NCBI RefSeq assembly: GCF_947179165.1
Contig: NC_077240.1
Span: 60,237,501-60,301,500, forward strand
Direction of reading: 5' to 3'
Source: Solanum dulcamara
Lineage: Eukaryota; Streptophyta; Magnoliopsida; Solanales; Solanaceae
DNA length: 64,000 bases
A model generated the notes under the pieces. That model was not told the DNA's origin. It searched no databases and saw nothing but the letters and a program-made list of their open reading frames with translations. This document shows positions 34,340-46,640 of the stretch, one piece after another. Each line of letters begins with the position of its first letter. The stretch's first letter is position 1. The translations under genes were made by a program, and so were the position numbers.

Positions 34340-37300
34340 TGTAATGACCCTCCAGGTCATTTTCTTCATTCTCCGATATTTTCAGTATTTAGAGCTTTTC
34401 TGCAGCGACCCAAGTCATTTATGACTTGCTGGCACTGACAGTTCGATCACCCGATCGTTTATTTGGGTTTTATGCTGTTTTTCTGTTTTAGAGCTTTTGA
34501 CTTGAAAAATTAACTTCGGTCATAACTTTAAGAAAACGAACTCAAAATGAAATTTTGACGGTTTCATCAACTCCAAAATGACCAAATTAGGCTAGTTGCA
34601 TAGTCGGCACGAGTACCGAGGCGATCAGTACGAGTTTAGGACTAATTGGCGGTTTTGCCTTTGAAATTTGGCCTATAGTTGACTTTGGTCAACATTCTTG
34701 AAAGACGCGATCGAATAAAAATTTTGACAACACGGTCAGTTATGAAATATTGAGTTTGGTCTAGAACGACCATTTGTTCGCTTCCCGAGGCTTCTAATCT
34801 AATTTTGAGGACCATTATGGAATTTTGCTCAAAATGGCCCCTGGGTATGGGACCCACTTTCAGTCATAACGACCTTGCATGGAAATTTTGACTGCACCAT
34901 TGAGTCTGAAACGTCGAATTTGGTTGGGTAGCATATCTCGTTTGCGTGCATGAATTTCCGAACGAATTTTGAGCACCCCATCAGAATATTTGAACTTGAG
35001 AAATATCAGTTTTTTTAGTTGATATCTGGTGCAAGGAATTTTGTTCTCCGAAATCGCGGGCCCTTGGCCGCATTCGCGGAGGTCCTAGAAATTGCTCTCC
35101 GCATTTGCGGAGGTGTGAGAGCTTTACCTCCGCGATCGCGGGCCTCTGGCCGCGTTCGCCAAGGTCAAGTTTCTTGGCCTCCACATTCACAGAGCACTGT
35201 AGCCGCGTTCGCGAAGGCCATTGACTTGGTCTTTTTAATGAAGACCAAGACGGATTTTAGCTTGTCTTCCAAAATTTAAGCCTTGTTTCTCCATCATCTT
35301 GAGGTCAAATTGGGCGATTCGAAGGTCCAATTTCAAAGGAATTTCGTGAGAAATCTGGTGGTGAGATCGGAAATGCGAGGAGAAGCTTCGTGTGAGGTGA
35401 GAATTCATTTTTATCCACTCATATACTGATTTTTGGAGTTGTATTTTGTTGAAATTGTAGAGGTTGTAACTTGATCAATTTAAATCCGATTTGAGTGATT
35501 TTTAAGGCTAGATTGTAGAGTTTTTCACAAGGATCATCGTAGTGTAATTTTTTTGGGTTGAAAGGTTTTTTTTTCGAAATTAGATGATCAAGAAGCTGCC
35601 ATTTTCTTTTTAGTTCGTATTTTTAAGAATTTTTGTTGCATGCTCATTTTGCATAGTTTCCCAACCCCGAATTATGTTATAAGGTTGATTTGTGAGATCG
35701 AGGTGACATTTAGAACCTATTTTGGGGGTCAATTCTAAAATTTCAGACGCGGATCCCACATTTTCTATTTTAGACTCTAAAATTGGTCCGTCTCTATATT
35801 CATTGATTTTAGTATCAAAATGATCATATTGATGATGTTATTAACATTCTGTTAGTGTGGCGGTGATTGGAGGCGATTTGGAGGATGAGAGCACCATTGT
35901 GGTGGATTCGGAGCCCGCGTGATCGGCTTCGAGGTAGGCTACGGTCTCTCCCTTTTGACTGAACTCTATTAAATATTGTGTAGTATATTTTACATGTGAC
36001 TTAGGTGAGTATTTCTAGAGATTAGCATTCCCCCATCCGATTTTGTTTTCTTGTTTCTGGGTGAGCCTTGACTAGAATAATCCCGTGAAATCCTTAGATT
36101 AGGTTGTAAGCTTTGGTTATGGTGGTGACTTGGCATTTATTATCTTGTTTAGGATTGAGATTAATGGCCTTAGGATAGGTTTGAGACTTAGACGCCTTAT
36201 CATGTGGTTGTTGCCCTCTTAGCTAGGCGTAGCTTTTGGTAGGGCTTATTATGGATAGGAAACCTCTTTTATGCTAGTGCCTGAGACCTCTGGGTCTCGT
36301 CGTAGCCGTAGGTTTGGCTTAGCGGTGTTGGTTGGGAGCTGAGGTGGCTTATTTTGGGGTAAGGCATTGTACCTAGGGATATTTCTCCCCTTTTATGATT
36401 TGAAGCCATCCCTCGATTGTTTCGCTTTTGTTTAGCAGTAGGCTTATGATGCCATCTTATCTATTATCTATTATTGGGCCCGAGGCCATCTTTGACTAGG
36501 GATTGGATCTAAGGTTAGTCCCTGGTGTGATAGGACCTGGTATTTCTTTTTTGCTATGTGTATCTTGTTTGGATGTTGGTGATGGCATGCTTGCATTGTT
36601 TCAGCATATTCACTCGTTTTGTGGTACGATCCCGATATTTCATTGTTTTTAACTACTATTTTGAGAAGTATTTCTCACTTTTTCTACTTTTAAACTGGTT
36701 TTAATGGGAGTCATACCACCTGGATACTTGGTTACTGGTTTTGGAAACTTATGAGGCATCAGAGACGTTCTCCTTTTTCTACTTGAGGCATTAGAGGCAT
36801 ATTGGATGCGCTCAGTTTTACTTGGCTATTTGGCGCATCGACTCCCTTTCTTAGCCCACCGATGCCCCCAGGTTTACTCTTGCTAGCTGGGCCATGCCCC
36901 TAGAAGTTTACTGGCTGGGTAGGCGGCCCCTCTTCAGGGTGCTCACGGTTGAGGTTACTGGTTTACTCATATTAGGCGCGGTGACACCCTTTCTACATCG
37001 GCTTGGCTGCTCACTCTCCGGTACCACTACAGAGATGTTATTTGTGTATGTAAGACCTGATTTGGGCCCAGGCAATGTATACGGACTTCCCGCATCCCTA
37101 TGTGCTCATCTGTCTAGTGCACCACTGAATTGGATGAGGGAGTCGCATGGGTCCCACCTAGCAGGTCAGGGGATGGGGTGGGTCTATGCACTTGTTGTTG
37201 TTCTGTGAGAGCCGCCAATGATGTCACTGATTTTTACTATAGACTTGCATTCATTAGCATCGCCTATCACCAGCATACTTGGATGGTGTGGTCCCCCAGT

Positions 37301-38200
37301 TTTAAGGGGGGAGGGTATATGTTTGTACCTTCTAAGGGTATGGGCGTCCGGTCGGTTATTGTCTGATTATACTTGCTCTTATCTCTTATTGTATTTGTAG
37401 GTAGTACCTTTGGTTGTATTGATAGATGGTTTACGTGTGGAATTTGAGTTGGTAATTCCTACTAGGTTTAGTTGGAATAGTTCCTAGGTGATTATGTGGT
37501 TAGAGTTGTCAGTTAGCACTGTATTTTCATTACTAGACTTCTATGATTTCCTTCTTCTCGTTAATAGGTTGTTGGATTGCGTTTTAGGTGCATTCTTTGA
37601 CTCTATTTCTTTATCTATATTTCCAGTCTTCTTGCATTATCTTTCTGTCATTCTTTTGATAATTCCTGATTAGTTACTTGTGCAGTATTTACCTGATTAT
37701 ATGTTAATTATACTTGCTTTATTTGTGGAGCTCAATCGGCCTATGCTTGCTAAGTACCATTCATTTGGTACTCATACTACACTTCTGCCTCCTGCAGATC
37801 ATAGTATGGGTTATCACTATTGATTTGGACTGGTGCGGAGCAGCTTCTGTTTTAGAGTTTTGGTGAGCTCCTGGCATTCGAAGTGGCCTATTTCCATCCA
37901 TGCTAGATTAGGAATAGTCTTTACTTACTTTCGAAGATTGTCTGTACTCATATTGTATTTGTAAAAGCCTTGTACTTTTGCTTTGGTTTAGATGCTCGAT
38001 TACTGACTGATGCCAGATCTTGGGGTGGTTCCTTTTATTTGTTTCAGTTGTTCTCTTTCTTCTCATCTTTACTTACTTTCAACTCTATTTATCCATCTTC
38101 CGATTGATAGCCTTTGTTCTAGGCTAAGGTTTAAAGGTTAAGCTTACCTGCGATGGATATTAGCAGGTGCCACCACGACCTAAGAAATTGGGCCGGGACA
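34340..38200 (+). repeat. Ty3/gypsy-type LTR, about 3.9 kb
   Basis: Begins TGTAATGACCCTCCAGGTC, the same kind of start as the minus-strand gypsy LTR at 58469 (TGTAATGACC). It ends AAATTGGGCCGGGACA before a decayed initiator-Met PBS (AGTTATTACCAGAG, against the usual TTGGTATCAGAG). It contains a CG-rich palindromic module at 35047-35220. Frames inside, for example 36894-37366, are not genes. Confidence 0.68.
35047..35220. repeat. CG-rich palindromic repeat module in the gypsy LTR
   Basis: A series of imperfect palindromes such as CTCCGCATTTGCGGAGG and CCTCCGCGATCGCGGGCC, plus GCCGCGTTCGCG, in otherwise AT-richer DNA. It lies 707-880 bp from the LTR start; the minus-strand gypsy LTR has a similar module 687-874 bp from its own start. 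Confidence 0.8.
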
Positions 38201-38376
38201 AGTTATTACCAGAGATTTAGGTTGACCAGCATCGTTGGTATGAGGGAAATGTCTAGTAGAGCCCTGCGGATCGGTGCAGAGAAATCCATATCCTATCCTC
38301 TGGAGGCTATATGGCATTTTTAGGGAATTCTATTCTTGACTCCTTATCATGTATCCTTATTTTGAATAATTTCTAA

Positions 38377-39480
38377 ATGGATCATTTGGAATCCATTCTT
38401 TTTAAGATGGATAGCTCGAGTTTTCCGATGGACATGGTCGGAGCGTCGGCAGGTTCTACAAGAGTTTCGGCAGGTGGTTCTCATGCTAGAGATGGGTTAG
38501 CGGTTCCTCAGCAAGGTTGGTCCTCAGTATCGGACTATGTCATGGAATTCCTTGAGTGGGTTGGGAATAACCCCACATCATCCCTTATGTATCTGGATAT
38601 GAGCTTGGAGTTCATCAAGGGATTGATTATCTTTGCTGCTCCGTTTGGCGTCAGAGCATTTGATAGCAGCTGGGTCCACCTTTCCCCATATTGTCAGCTA
38701 CGTGAGGTCAGTAGAGCAGGTATGCTTTGAGGCATATAAAGGTGGTAGTAACAGGCCTTTCCATCAGTTTAGTGGTGATAAAATCCCACTTCAGAGCGAG
38801 TATCAGTTTGGTGAGGGTCATCTTCCTTCTCGACCTATCAGGCCTATAGCGATAGTACCTCAAGTCCTAGGAGGTTTTGAGGCAGGATTTGGGGTTTACA
38901 GTGGACAGGGTATATGTCAGACTTCTCAGGGTGAGCATATTGGGCCTTCAGGTGTTGGAAATTATCCTATCCCATTTGGGTTCTTTCAACAGGATGTTAT
39001 TGGTGATGGTTGTTATAAGGCTGGCGAGGAAGGTCACTTTGTTCGGGAGCATCGCAGGGCCCCGGTGCAGTCACCTAGGGAAAAGGATAACTATGGCAGC
39101 TAGCCTCTTAGGGTGGTTCTATTGCTGGTCCGAGTTAGGGCCGAGATGGCCGACCTTCAGCTTTCAGCCAAAAGTCACGGGGGTGTTATGACTACGGTTT
39201 ACTTGACCACTGGTCCCAAGAGTTCCCCAAGTATGAGTCGATGTTTTAGGCTCCTCATACTCACCAGAAAAGAGTTGTTAGGCCTTATCGTACTTGTGGA
39301 GAGCTTGGTCATCAATCTAGAGATTATCCCCGGTATGGAACCTATGCACAGTTTGCTTAGTTAGGTCAGTATCAGGGTTTTATACCGCCTCCGGTTAGAG
39401 GTAGAGCTTAGAGGGTTGCTGGTGATGCTTTAATTATTCAGCCTGAGGTCGATCATGATCCATTCCATGCTTCTAAAGCC
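38377..39480 (+). pseudogene. Gypsy gag remnant with two decayed zinc knuckles
   Basis: From ATG 38377 a gag-like region shifts frame near 38700. It runs on through HIVSYVRSVEQVCFEAYKGG and a Gly/Pro/Gln-rich stretch. Two zinc-knuckle remnants follow: CYKAGEEGHFVREH near 39010, where two Cys positions read Ala and His, and RTCGELGHQSRDYP near 39295, with a Tyr in the last Cys position. I see no protease, RT or integrase directly after it, so either pol was deleted or the element was non-autonomous. Confidence 0.6.
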
Positions 39481-41150
39481 GGTCAGAGGCCGAGGATCTA
39501 AGTATCGGTGATATTCACTTGATTTCCTTGTTTTGATTTATATTGTTCATTTGGTGTGATTTTGGAGTTTTCACCCCCGTATTTGTCTATTTGGCTTGTT
39601 AGTTAGATCCTAACTTTTGTGGCTTCCTTTTCTGGACTTATTGTGTGTGTTTTAGCCCCACAGTTGATTTCTTTTAGTAGTAGATGGACTAGGTCGATCT
39701 CCTATTGGCGCAGTGACGGTTGAGCAACTCTTCGTGCCTTGCCTAGGTGATATCGCTTTGAGTTGTGGCCGAACTAGTTAGCCTTCCCTCCCTTCTCCCT
39801 TACTGTTGATTTTGCTATGGTGCTGACCCTGGTTAGATAAGCGGTCAGACTAATGGTGTTAGTTCCAGAAGTTGTGATACTAGAGGATCTAGTTGGCGTT
39901 AAGGGCCGTCTTAGTTTCTTGTTGCCCCGTGCCTAGTGGTTGAATAACTCCTCGTATCCTTTCTATATAGCTATAGTTGCCTTGGCTAGTATTTCTCTCT
40001 GACCATTCTAGTTTCTCATCCTAGACGGCTATCTTCATCGCTGGGTATTGGTTGGTTCGGTTCTAGGTTGTGGGTTGGGTTTTCCCTGTTATCCTACTGG
40101 GGTGGATTCTATGTAGAAATCCTAGTTAGTTGTCTCTTTTGGTTTGCCTCAGTCTTGTTCTCAGTCGCACGTTGTGGTCCGTTCATTCAATCTTTTGGGA
40201 GCTATCTCTTTAAATATTTTGGTGCCAATTATGGCTTATTGAGAATTTAGGATGGGTGACCTCTCGTTAGGTCTTGTTACTGCTTTTATTAGTTCTTCGT
40301 GTTGGTGTTGGTAACTCCAGAGCCTTTGTTGGTCACTTAGAGTTGGAGCAGTAGTTTTCGTTGGTGGCTTTAGATATAGCCTAAGTTGGAAGTTGGGGAG
40401 TTAGTTAGAAACCTCATCAACAGAATGGGATCAAAGTAATTTGTGGCGTGTGTGAACTTTGAATTGGTTTAGGATGGAAGGCTTGATTTCGGCATATTTG
40501 GTAAATTACGGTGGTTATGAGTGGGGGTAGATGCCCTTGGACCATTATCGATCGGTTGTCCATGTTTGCACATTGTCTACCAGCTTGGTACCCTTGGACT
40601 AGGATGGTTGGCTCAAATTTGAGAAGGCAGAGTGGTTTGTAGGCACTTAGTGTCGGTGTTTCGAAGGTGCCTATGATAGGAGTAAGTCGGAGGAACTGGA
40701 CTTAGTGCAGCCTTGTCCTTCGCGGGGTAAATTGGTCTTTTGGAGTGGAGTGTTCAATTTCAGAAGGTGAGTTTTAGTTGGGTTTTTGGATTTGAAAGTT
40801 CAGATTGGAATTTTGGGCTTTGCCCATGCTTAGTTTCCTTGTTTTGGCTGCTGTCATCCCTTGAAGTCTAGTTAAGTTATGTGACTTCCCTGAGGTTGTG
40901 TAGTATGATTCGGTAAGCAAGTCTCAAATGATATTGGTAGCACTCAGGATAGCTAAGGATCGACAAAACACCATTATTAGATTGGAGGAAGAGATTTGGA
41001 AGCATAAGACAAGTATTTGGAATTTAGAAATGAGTTGAATTTGCCATGGTCCTGTATTGCTCATATCGGTGGTTTCTATTTAGTTTGCTCGACCTTAGTT
41101 AGAACCCGGTGTTTTGATCAAGTTCGGGCTAAGCAATTGAGATTTGAAGC
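39481..41150. other. Unassigned degenerate DNA, probably gypsy-derived
   Basis: No frame with recognisable domains. Base composition resembles the flanking gypsy DNA more than the AT-rich intergenic DNA. Confidence 0.35.
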
Positions 41151-42687
41151 CCCTAAAGGGATTTGGAGGAGTTTTGGGAGTTTGAAGGGAATTTGAGAAT
41201 TTTCCTCTCAACCCAAGTTCTGTGATGGCGTCGTTCGATTCGAGAGGGTGTCTGAGGGTCTGGTGAAGCGTGCGGGACTGGTGCCCTCATCTTTTCGTGC
41301 CTCCAGGCCATGACTGTACTTTTACTTATATGTTCATGGATTATAATTATGATCAAATTATAAATTTCATGCAAGTTATGGAAAAGGTGACTTAGGGCCC
41401 TATGTTGGTGACCAAGGAACTTCATGATATGAATTATGTAGGTATGATATTATGATATTGAAAGGATAATACACACATTGCAAGTTTGTTATAAAAATGA
41501 GCTACTCTATGAATGTTAAACCTATGTACAAGCTTTATAATATATGTTAAGTATGATCACTATGTTATGTATTCTGTGGGATTTGACTTAGCAATGAATG
41601 ATGACGTGAGGTGGGGGCTCGACTTATGGGGTCTTTATATAAAATCTCTAGTCTCATAACTCATGCCTCCATTCGATTTCCCTTTTTGTCCTAGCTCGTG
41701 GATCCACATATAGCATATATATATGACCCACCTAGCTGAGTAGAGTCTACCTTCGCAAATAGATTACCTTTTCTTCCGTTGTATGGAGAGACATCAAGAT
41801 TCCTTGTTATAGATAATGGAGAGACATCAAGATTCCTTGTTATAGCTCGCATGATCTTATTGTCGGTTACGATTCTATCCCATATATGTACACTCTTTTT
41901 ATGCCCTTTTATGATTTCAACCATGTCTTGTAAATATTTGGTCATTATGGTTTTCTCATGACTTCACTTATTCTCTTTTATCATGTATGTTATTTGATCA
42001 TTGCATCCTATGATTTATATTGCATGTCATTCCCACATAATTAGTACATACAAATTTACTAACTCATTTTTTTCATATGTTATTTCATAAAGTAGGGGTT
42101 GAGGATCACATACCTACACGTGGCTAGTTGAGCTTCCATCCGACAAGTTTTGGTGAGTCCTCATCTATCGAGGACTAGTGATGAGTTTATTTTCTTTCCA
42201 AGACTTTGTTATGTTCATTTTGAGGGTGAGATAGGGACATGTATTAGCCCCCACCCATCTTCATTAGTAGAGGCATTTGTTGGACAAAACATGTAGAGTC
42301 TGTGTAGTCGAGTTTACACTCTCATTTATTATTCATGTTTAGACTATTTCTTATGCTATGTTCCTCCTCACTTTACCTTATGTATGCTGATAATATGTCA
42401 AGAGGCATGGTTGGATCCCTTTAAGGTTTCAATCACCTGCTACGACTAGGCCCTAAGTCGGGTCGTGACAAATTTGATATCAAAGCACAAAGTTTAAGAT
42501 GTCTTAGGGTGTCCAACATGCCGCATCAAATAGAGTCTTATTCATGGATGTGAAGTGTACCACATCTATGAATAGGAGGCTATAAGTCATTTAGGAAATC
42601 CTCACTTCTTTCATGGTCTATGTCATGCGATAGAGTATGCTCTAAGAATTCCTTTCCCTAAAGATTGACCTTTGAAATTTTCATAAA

Positions 42688-43940
42688 ATGCCTCCAAGAA
42701 GACCACATTGACAAGAGGGATCAATGCTAATGGAGACCAAGCTCATTCGATTCCTTAAGAAAATGGCCCTTTGCCCGACCAAGTGACTAATGTGGAGTTC
42801 TGGATCGCTATTACCATGCTAGCCCAAGTTGTGGTCAACTAAGGGGTTGTAGTTCCTCCTAATGCTCCTACTCCAGCCTCTAGAGTGAGGGACTTTATAA
42901 GAATGAACCTTCCCGAGTTACATGGTTCTAAAGTTGATGAAAATCCCCAAGAGTTCATCAATGAGGTATGCAAGACAATTAGCATTATAGGGGTGACATA
43001 AGAGGAGAAAGCGGAGTTGGCAACTGACCAACTCAAAAGTGTTGCTCAAGTTTGGTATACTCAATGCAAGTTAGAGAGTTTATGAAGGCCCTATTAATTA
43101 GAAAGCCTTCAAATTTGCTTTCCTTGATAGCTTTTTCCCTCTTGATCTAAGGGAAGCCAAGATGTTGGAATTCATCAATCTTTAACAGGGAAACATGGTT
43201 ATGAAGGACTATGCCCTTACGTTCACCAAGGTATCCACATATGCCCCTTCATTAGTTTTTGATCCATGTGCCCGAATGAGTCAATTCATATCAAGGGTGT
43301 TTGATTTGGTTGCAAAGTAGTGCCATACCGCCATATTTGTCAAAGAAATAAACATATCTCGACTTATGAATTTCGCCAAACAAATTGAGGTAGAAAAACT
43401 CAAAGAGATGAGATTGAGAGATTCTAAGATGCCTCAATATGAAGGTGGGTTATCAAATATTGGGACCGGTGGTAGTAGTGGCCGTTCTCAACAAGGCAAA
43501 GTTTTGAGAAAGAAGTTTGTTAAAGATAGGGTGTAATACCCTAAGGGTCAAGGAGGTGGTGTGAATTTTAGTAGCCTTTCTTTTCCCAAGTGTGCAAAAT
43601 ATGGGAAGAATCATGGAGGGAAATGCTTGATTGGAATGGGTGCTTTTTATGGGTGTGTCAAAATGGGCCATAAGAAATCCGAGTGCCCTTATGTTTCCAA
43701 CAAAGGTGTAGAAGGTCATCCTCAAGGAGGCCATGTTCAACAAGGTAACCAAGCCCAACCTAAGAGTGGCCAATGCAACAACCGATTCTATGCACTTCAT
43801 GCTAGGCAAGATGTTGAGGAGTCTCCCGATGTGGTCATAGGTATGTTATGGGTCTTCACTTTGATGTTTATGCATTGGTTGAATGGAAGAGTAAAGATTC
43901 GGTGGTTAAGGGTCAATTCATCTCATGTCTTAAGGCCTGG
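42688..43940 (+). pseudogene. Gypsy gag with zinc-binding end, broken
   Basis: Starts MPPRRPH at 42688, then a stop. The retrotransposon-gag domain is visible as FIRMNLPELHGSKVDENPQE near 42895, then QLKSVAQVWYTQCK. Frames change several times up to 43535. The zinc region near 43590-43690 reads CAKYGKNHGGKCL and YGCVKMGHKKSECP; this double pattern is typical of a common Solanaceae gypsy gag, but two of the usual Cys are replaced here (Tyr and Phe). Confidence 0.7.
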
Positions 43941-43949
43941 AAAATGATT

Positions 43950-46395
43950 TCCAAAAGTTGCATTTATCATGTTGTGTGAGTTAGGGATGCTGATTTCGAA
44001 ACTACAACTCTTAAGTCGGTCCCTATCGTAAATGAGTTTTCTTTTGACTTGCTTGGTGTTCCTCCCGAAGGGGAAATCAACTTTGGTATAGATCTTCTTT
44101 CCGATACTCAACCTATTTCTAGTCCTTCTTATCGTATGGCTCTGGCGGAACTTAAAGAGTTGAAAGAAAAATTGAAGGACTTATTGGATAAGGGTTTTAT
44201 AAGGACAATTATATCACCATGGGGTGTTCCCATATTGTTTTTTAGAAATAAGGATGAGTCACTCCGAATGTTTATAGATTCCGACAATTGAATAAGGTCA
44301 CCTTAAAGAACAAGTACCCAATTCTGAGAATAAATGATATGTTTAACCAATTGCAAGGGGCAAGTTACTTTTCAAAGATTGATCTCCGTTCTGGTAATCA
44401 CCAATTAAGGGTAAGGGAGTGTTATGTTCCCAAGACGGCATTTCAAACAAGGTATGGCCATTATGAGTTTTTGGTTATGTCATTTGGTTTGACCAATATC
44501 CCAGCGACATTCATGGAATTGATGAATATGGTGTTCAAACAATATTTGGACATGTTTGTAATTGTGTTTATTGATGATGTTTTGGTTTACTCTCAAAATG
44601 AGGAGGAGCATGCTATTCACTTAAGGATTTGTTGCAAACTTTAAGGGAGAAGGAATTATTTGCCAAATTCAATAAGTGTGAATTTTGGCTAAGAAAGGTT
44701 GCATTCCTTGGTCATGTGGTTTCCAGTGAAGGGATTATGGTTGATCTTAAGAAAACTGAGGCGGTTAAGAATTGGCATAGAAGTTGTCCCCTTTGGACAT
44801 TAGGAGTTTCTTGGGCCTATATGGATATTATAGAAGGTTTATGGAAGGGTTTTGCTTGATTTCATCACCTTTGACCAAGTTGACTCAAAAGAAAGTGAAG
44901 TTCCAATGGTCGAAAGCTTGTGAAAAGAGTTTCTAAGAATTGAAAGATCCTCTTACTACCGCTCCTACTTTGACCCTGTCGAAAGGGTCCAATAATTTCG
45001 TGGTGTATTTTGATGCCTCAAGGGTTGGTCTTGGTTGTGTATTGATGCTACATGGCAAGGTGATAGCCTATTCTTCTAGGCAACTTAAGGTGCATAAAAG
45101 GAACTATCCGACTCATAACTTGGAACTAGGCGGTTTTGTTTGCTTTGAAGATTTGGAGACACTATCTTTATAGTGTCTATGTGGATATTTTTACCGACCA
45201 CCAGAGTTTACAATATATGTTTAAGCAAAAAGACTTGAACCTTCAACAAAGTAGATGGCTTGAATTATTGAAGGACTATGATGTGAGTGTATTATACCAT
45301 TTGGATAAGGCTAATGTGGTTGCCGATACACTTAGTAGATTGTCTATGGATAGTGTTGACCTTGTTGAAGAGGGTAAGAAAGAGCTGGTTAAGGATGTGC
45401 ATAGGTTGGCTCGATTAGGTTTCTGGTTGGTTGATTCCAATGACAGAGGTATCCTTATTCAAAATGGTTTGGAATCATTTCTTATGGTAGATGCCAAGGC
45501 TAAGCAAGATAGTGATCAGGTGTTGGTTGAATCAAAGAAGTTGGTTGCCGAAAAAGCCATTGAGGCTTTCTACTAATAGGGAGATTTTGTACTTCATTAT
45601 CAATTTCGGTTATGTTTACCTAATGTTGATGGTTTGAGAGAGTTGATACTAAATGAGGCCATTGTTCATGCTATTCAATTCACCTAGGATCCACCAAGAT
45701 GTATCACAATTTAAGAAAAGTGTATTGGTGAAATGGCATGAAGAAGGATATAGCAGAGTTCGTGGGTAAGTGTTCAAATTGTCAAAAAGTGAAAGTTGAG
45801 CATAAAAAACCAGGAGGTTTGGCTTAAGATATTGAAATTCCTACTTGGAAGTGGTAAGATGTGAATATGGACTTTGCGACGGGTGTGCCTCGTACTAAGA
45901 AAATATAAGATTCCATTTCGGTTGTTATGAATTGAATGACTAATTTGTCTCATTTTCTATTGGTTAAGGCTTCCTATGGTGCCAAATATTGTGCTAAATT
46001 GTATGCTCGTGAGTTGGTAAGACTATATGGTATTCCCTTGTCTATTATATCGGATCGAGGTACTCAATTCACTTCGCATTTTTGGAAGTCGTTTTAAAGG
46101 GGTATTGGTACAAAAGTTAAGGAAAGTACCTCTTTCCATCCTCAAACCGATGGTAAAGCCAAAAGAACGATCCAAACTTTTGAGGATATGTTAAGGGTTT
46201 GTGTTATTGATTTTAAAGGGAGTTGGGATTGAGCATTTTCCATTGATTGAGTTTCCCTACTACAATAGTTATCACTCTATCATCTACATGGCTTCTTTTA
46301 AAGCCTTGTATAGGAGAATATGTAGATCCCCGATAGCATTATTTGAAGTGGGTGATATGTCATTGATTGGTCCTGATTTGGTAATTGATGCAATC
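43950..46395 (+). pseudogene. Gypsy pol: RT - RNase H - integrase, broken
   Basis: RT has [20 protein letters not shown] near 44180, a frameshift at about 44280 and [14 protein letters not shown] near 44370. The catalytic FIDD is at about 44568 in [10 protein letters not shown], and [15 protein letters not shown] at about 44678. RNase H begins near 45000 ([15 protein letters not shown]) with a frameshift near 45140, and shows FTDHQSLQYMF near 45195. Integrase follows from about 45690 (GKCSNCQKVK, IISDRGTQFTSHFW, FHPQTDGKAKRTIQ), with stops between motifs. It ends at GPDLVID near 46385. Confidence 0.8.
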
Positions 46396-46429
46396 TTGTT
46401 ATTTTTTTCATTACTATTTTAGATAGATT

Positions 46430-46543
46430 TGTTGGTCTTCTACCCTGACATCCTATTACTTACAGTTCAGAGATATAGGTCAGCTTGCCTACTGGTGGAT
46501 TATAGTAGGTGCCATCATGACTTGAGAAATTAGGTCGTGACAT
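46430..46543 (+). repeat. Gypsy LTR 3'-end fragment
   Basis: GTAGGTGCCATCATGACTTG and AAATTAGGTCGTGACA resemble the end of the LTR at 38150-38200 (GCAGGTGCCACCACGACCTA, AAATTGGGCCGGGACA). It may be the far end of the element that begins at 34340. Confidence 0.5.
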
Positions 46544-46640
46544 ACATACATACATATATATATATATACATATATAAACCAAAGATAACTTCAACTTTAC
46601 TATATATATATATATATATATATATTATACACACACATAT
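46544..46640. repeat. (TACA)n / (AT)n / (AC)n simple repeats
   Basis: CATACATACATACATATATA, then a longer AT run and an ACACAC run. Confidence 0.85.

Larger units (their letters stand above)
41151..46395 (+). mobile_element. Second Ty3/gypsy element on + strand, truncated
   Basis: LTR-type sequence ends GGGTCGTGACA at 42470 and is followed by a decayed PBS (AATTTGATATCAAAG, 42471 on). gag (42688-43940), RT, RNase H and integrase remnants follow to about 46395, where the sequence stops inside the integrase C-terminal region. No chromodomain remains. The start of the 5' LTR could not be fixed; 41151 is a guess. Confidence 0.65.

Noticed and set aside
36894..37366. Frames of 60-104 codons in 36.9-37.7 kb
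   Set aside because: They overlap in several frames inside a gypsy LTR and have no recognisable domain.
43453..43809. Minus-strand 118-codon frame
   Set aside because: Antisense to the gypsy gag zinc-binding region.
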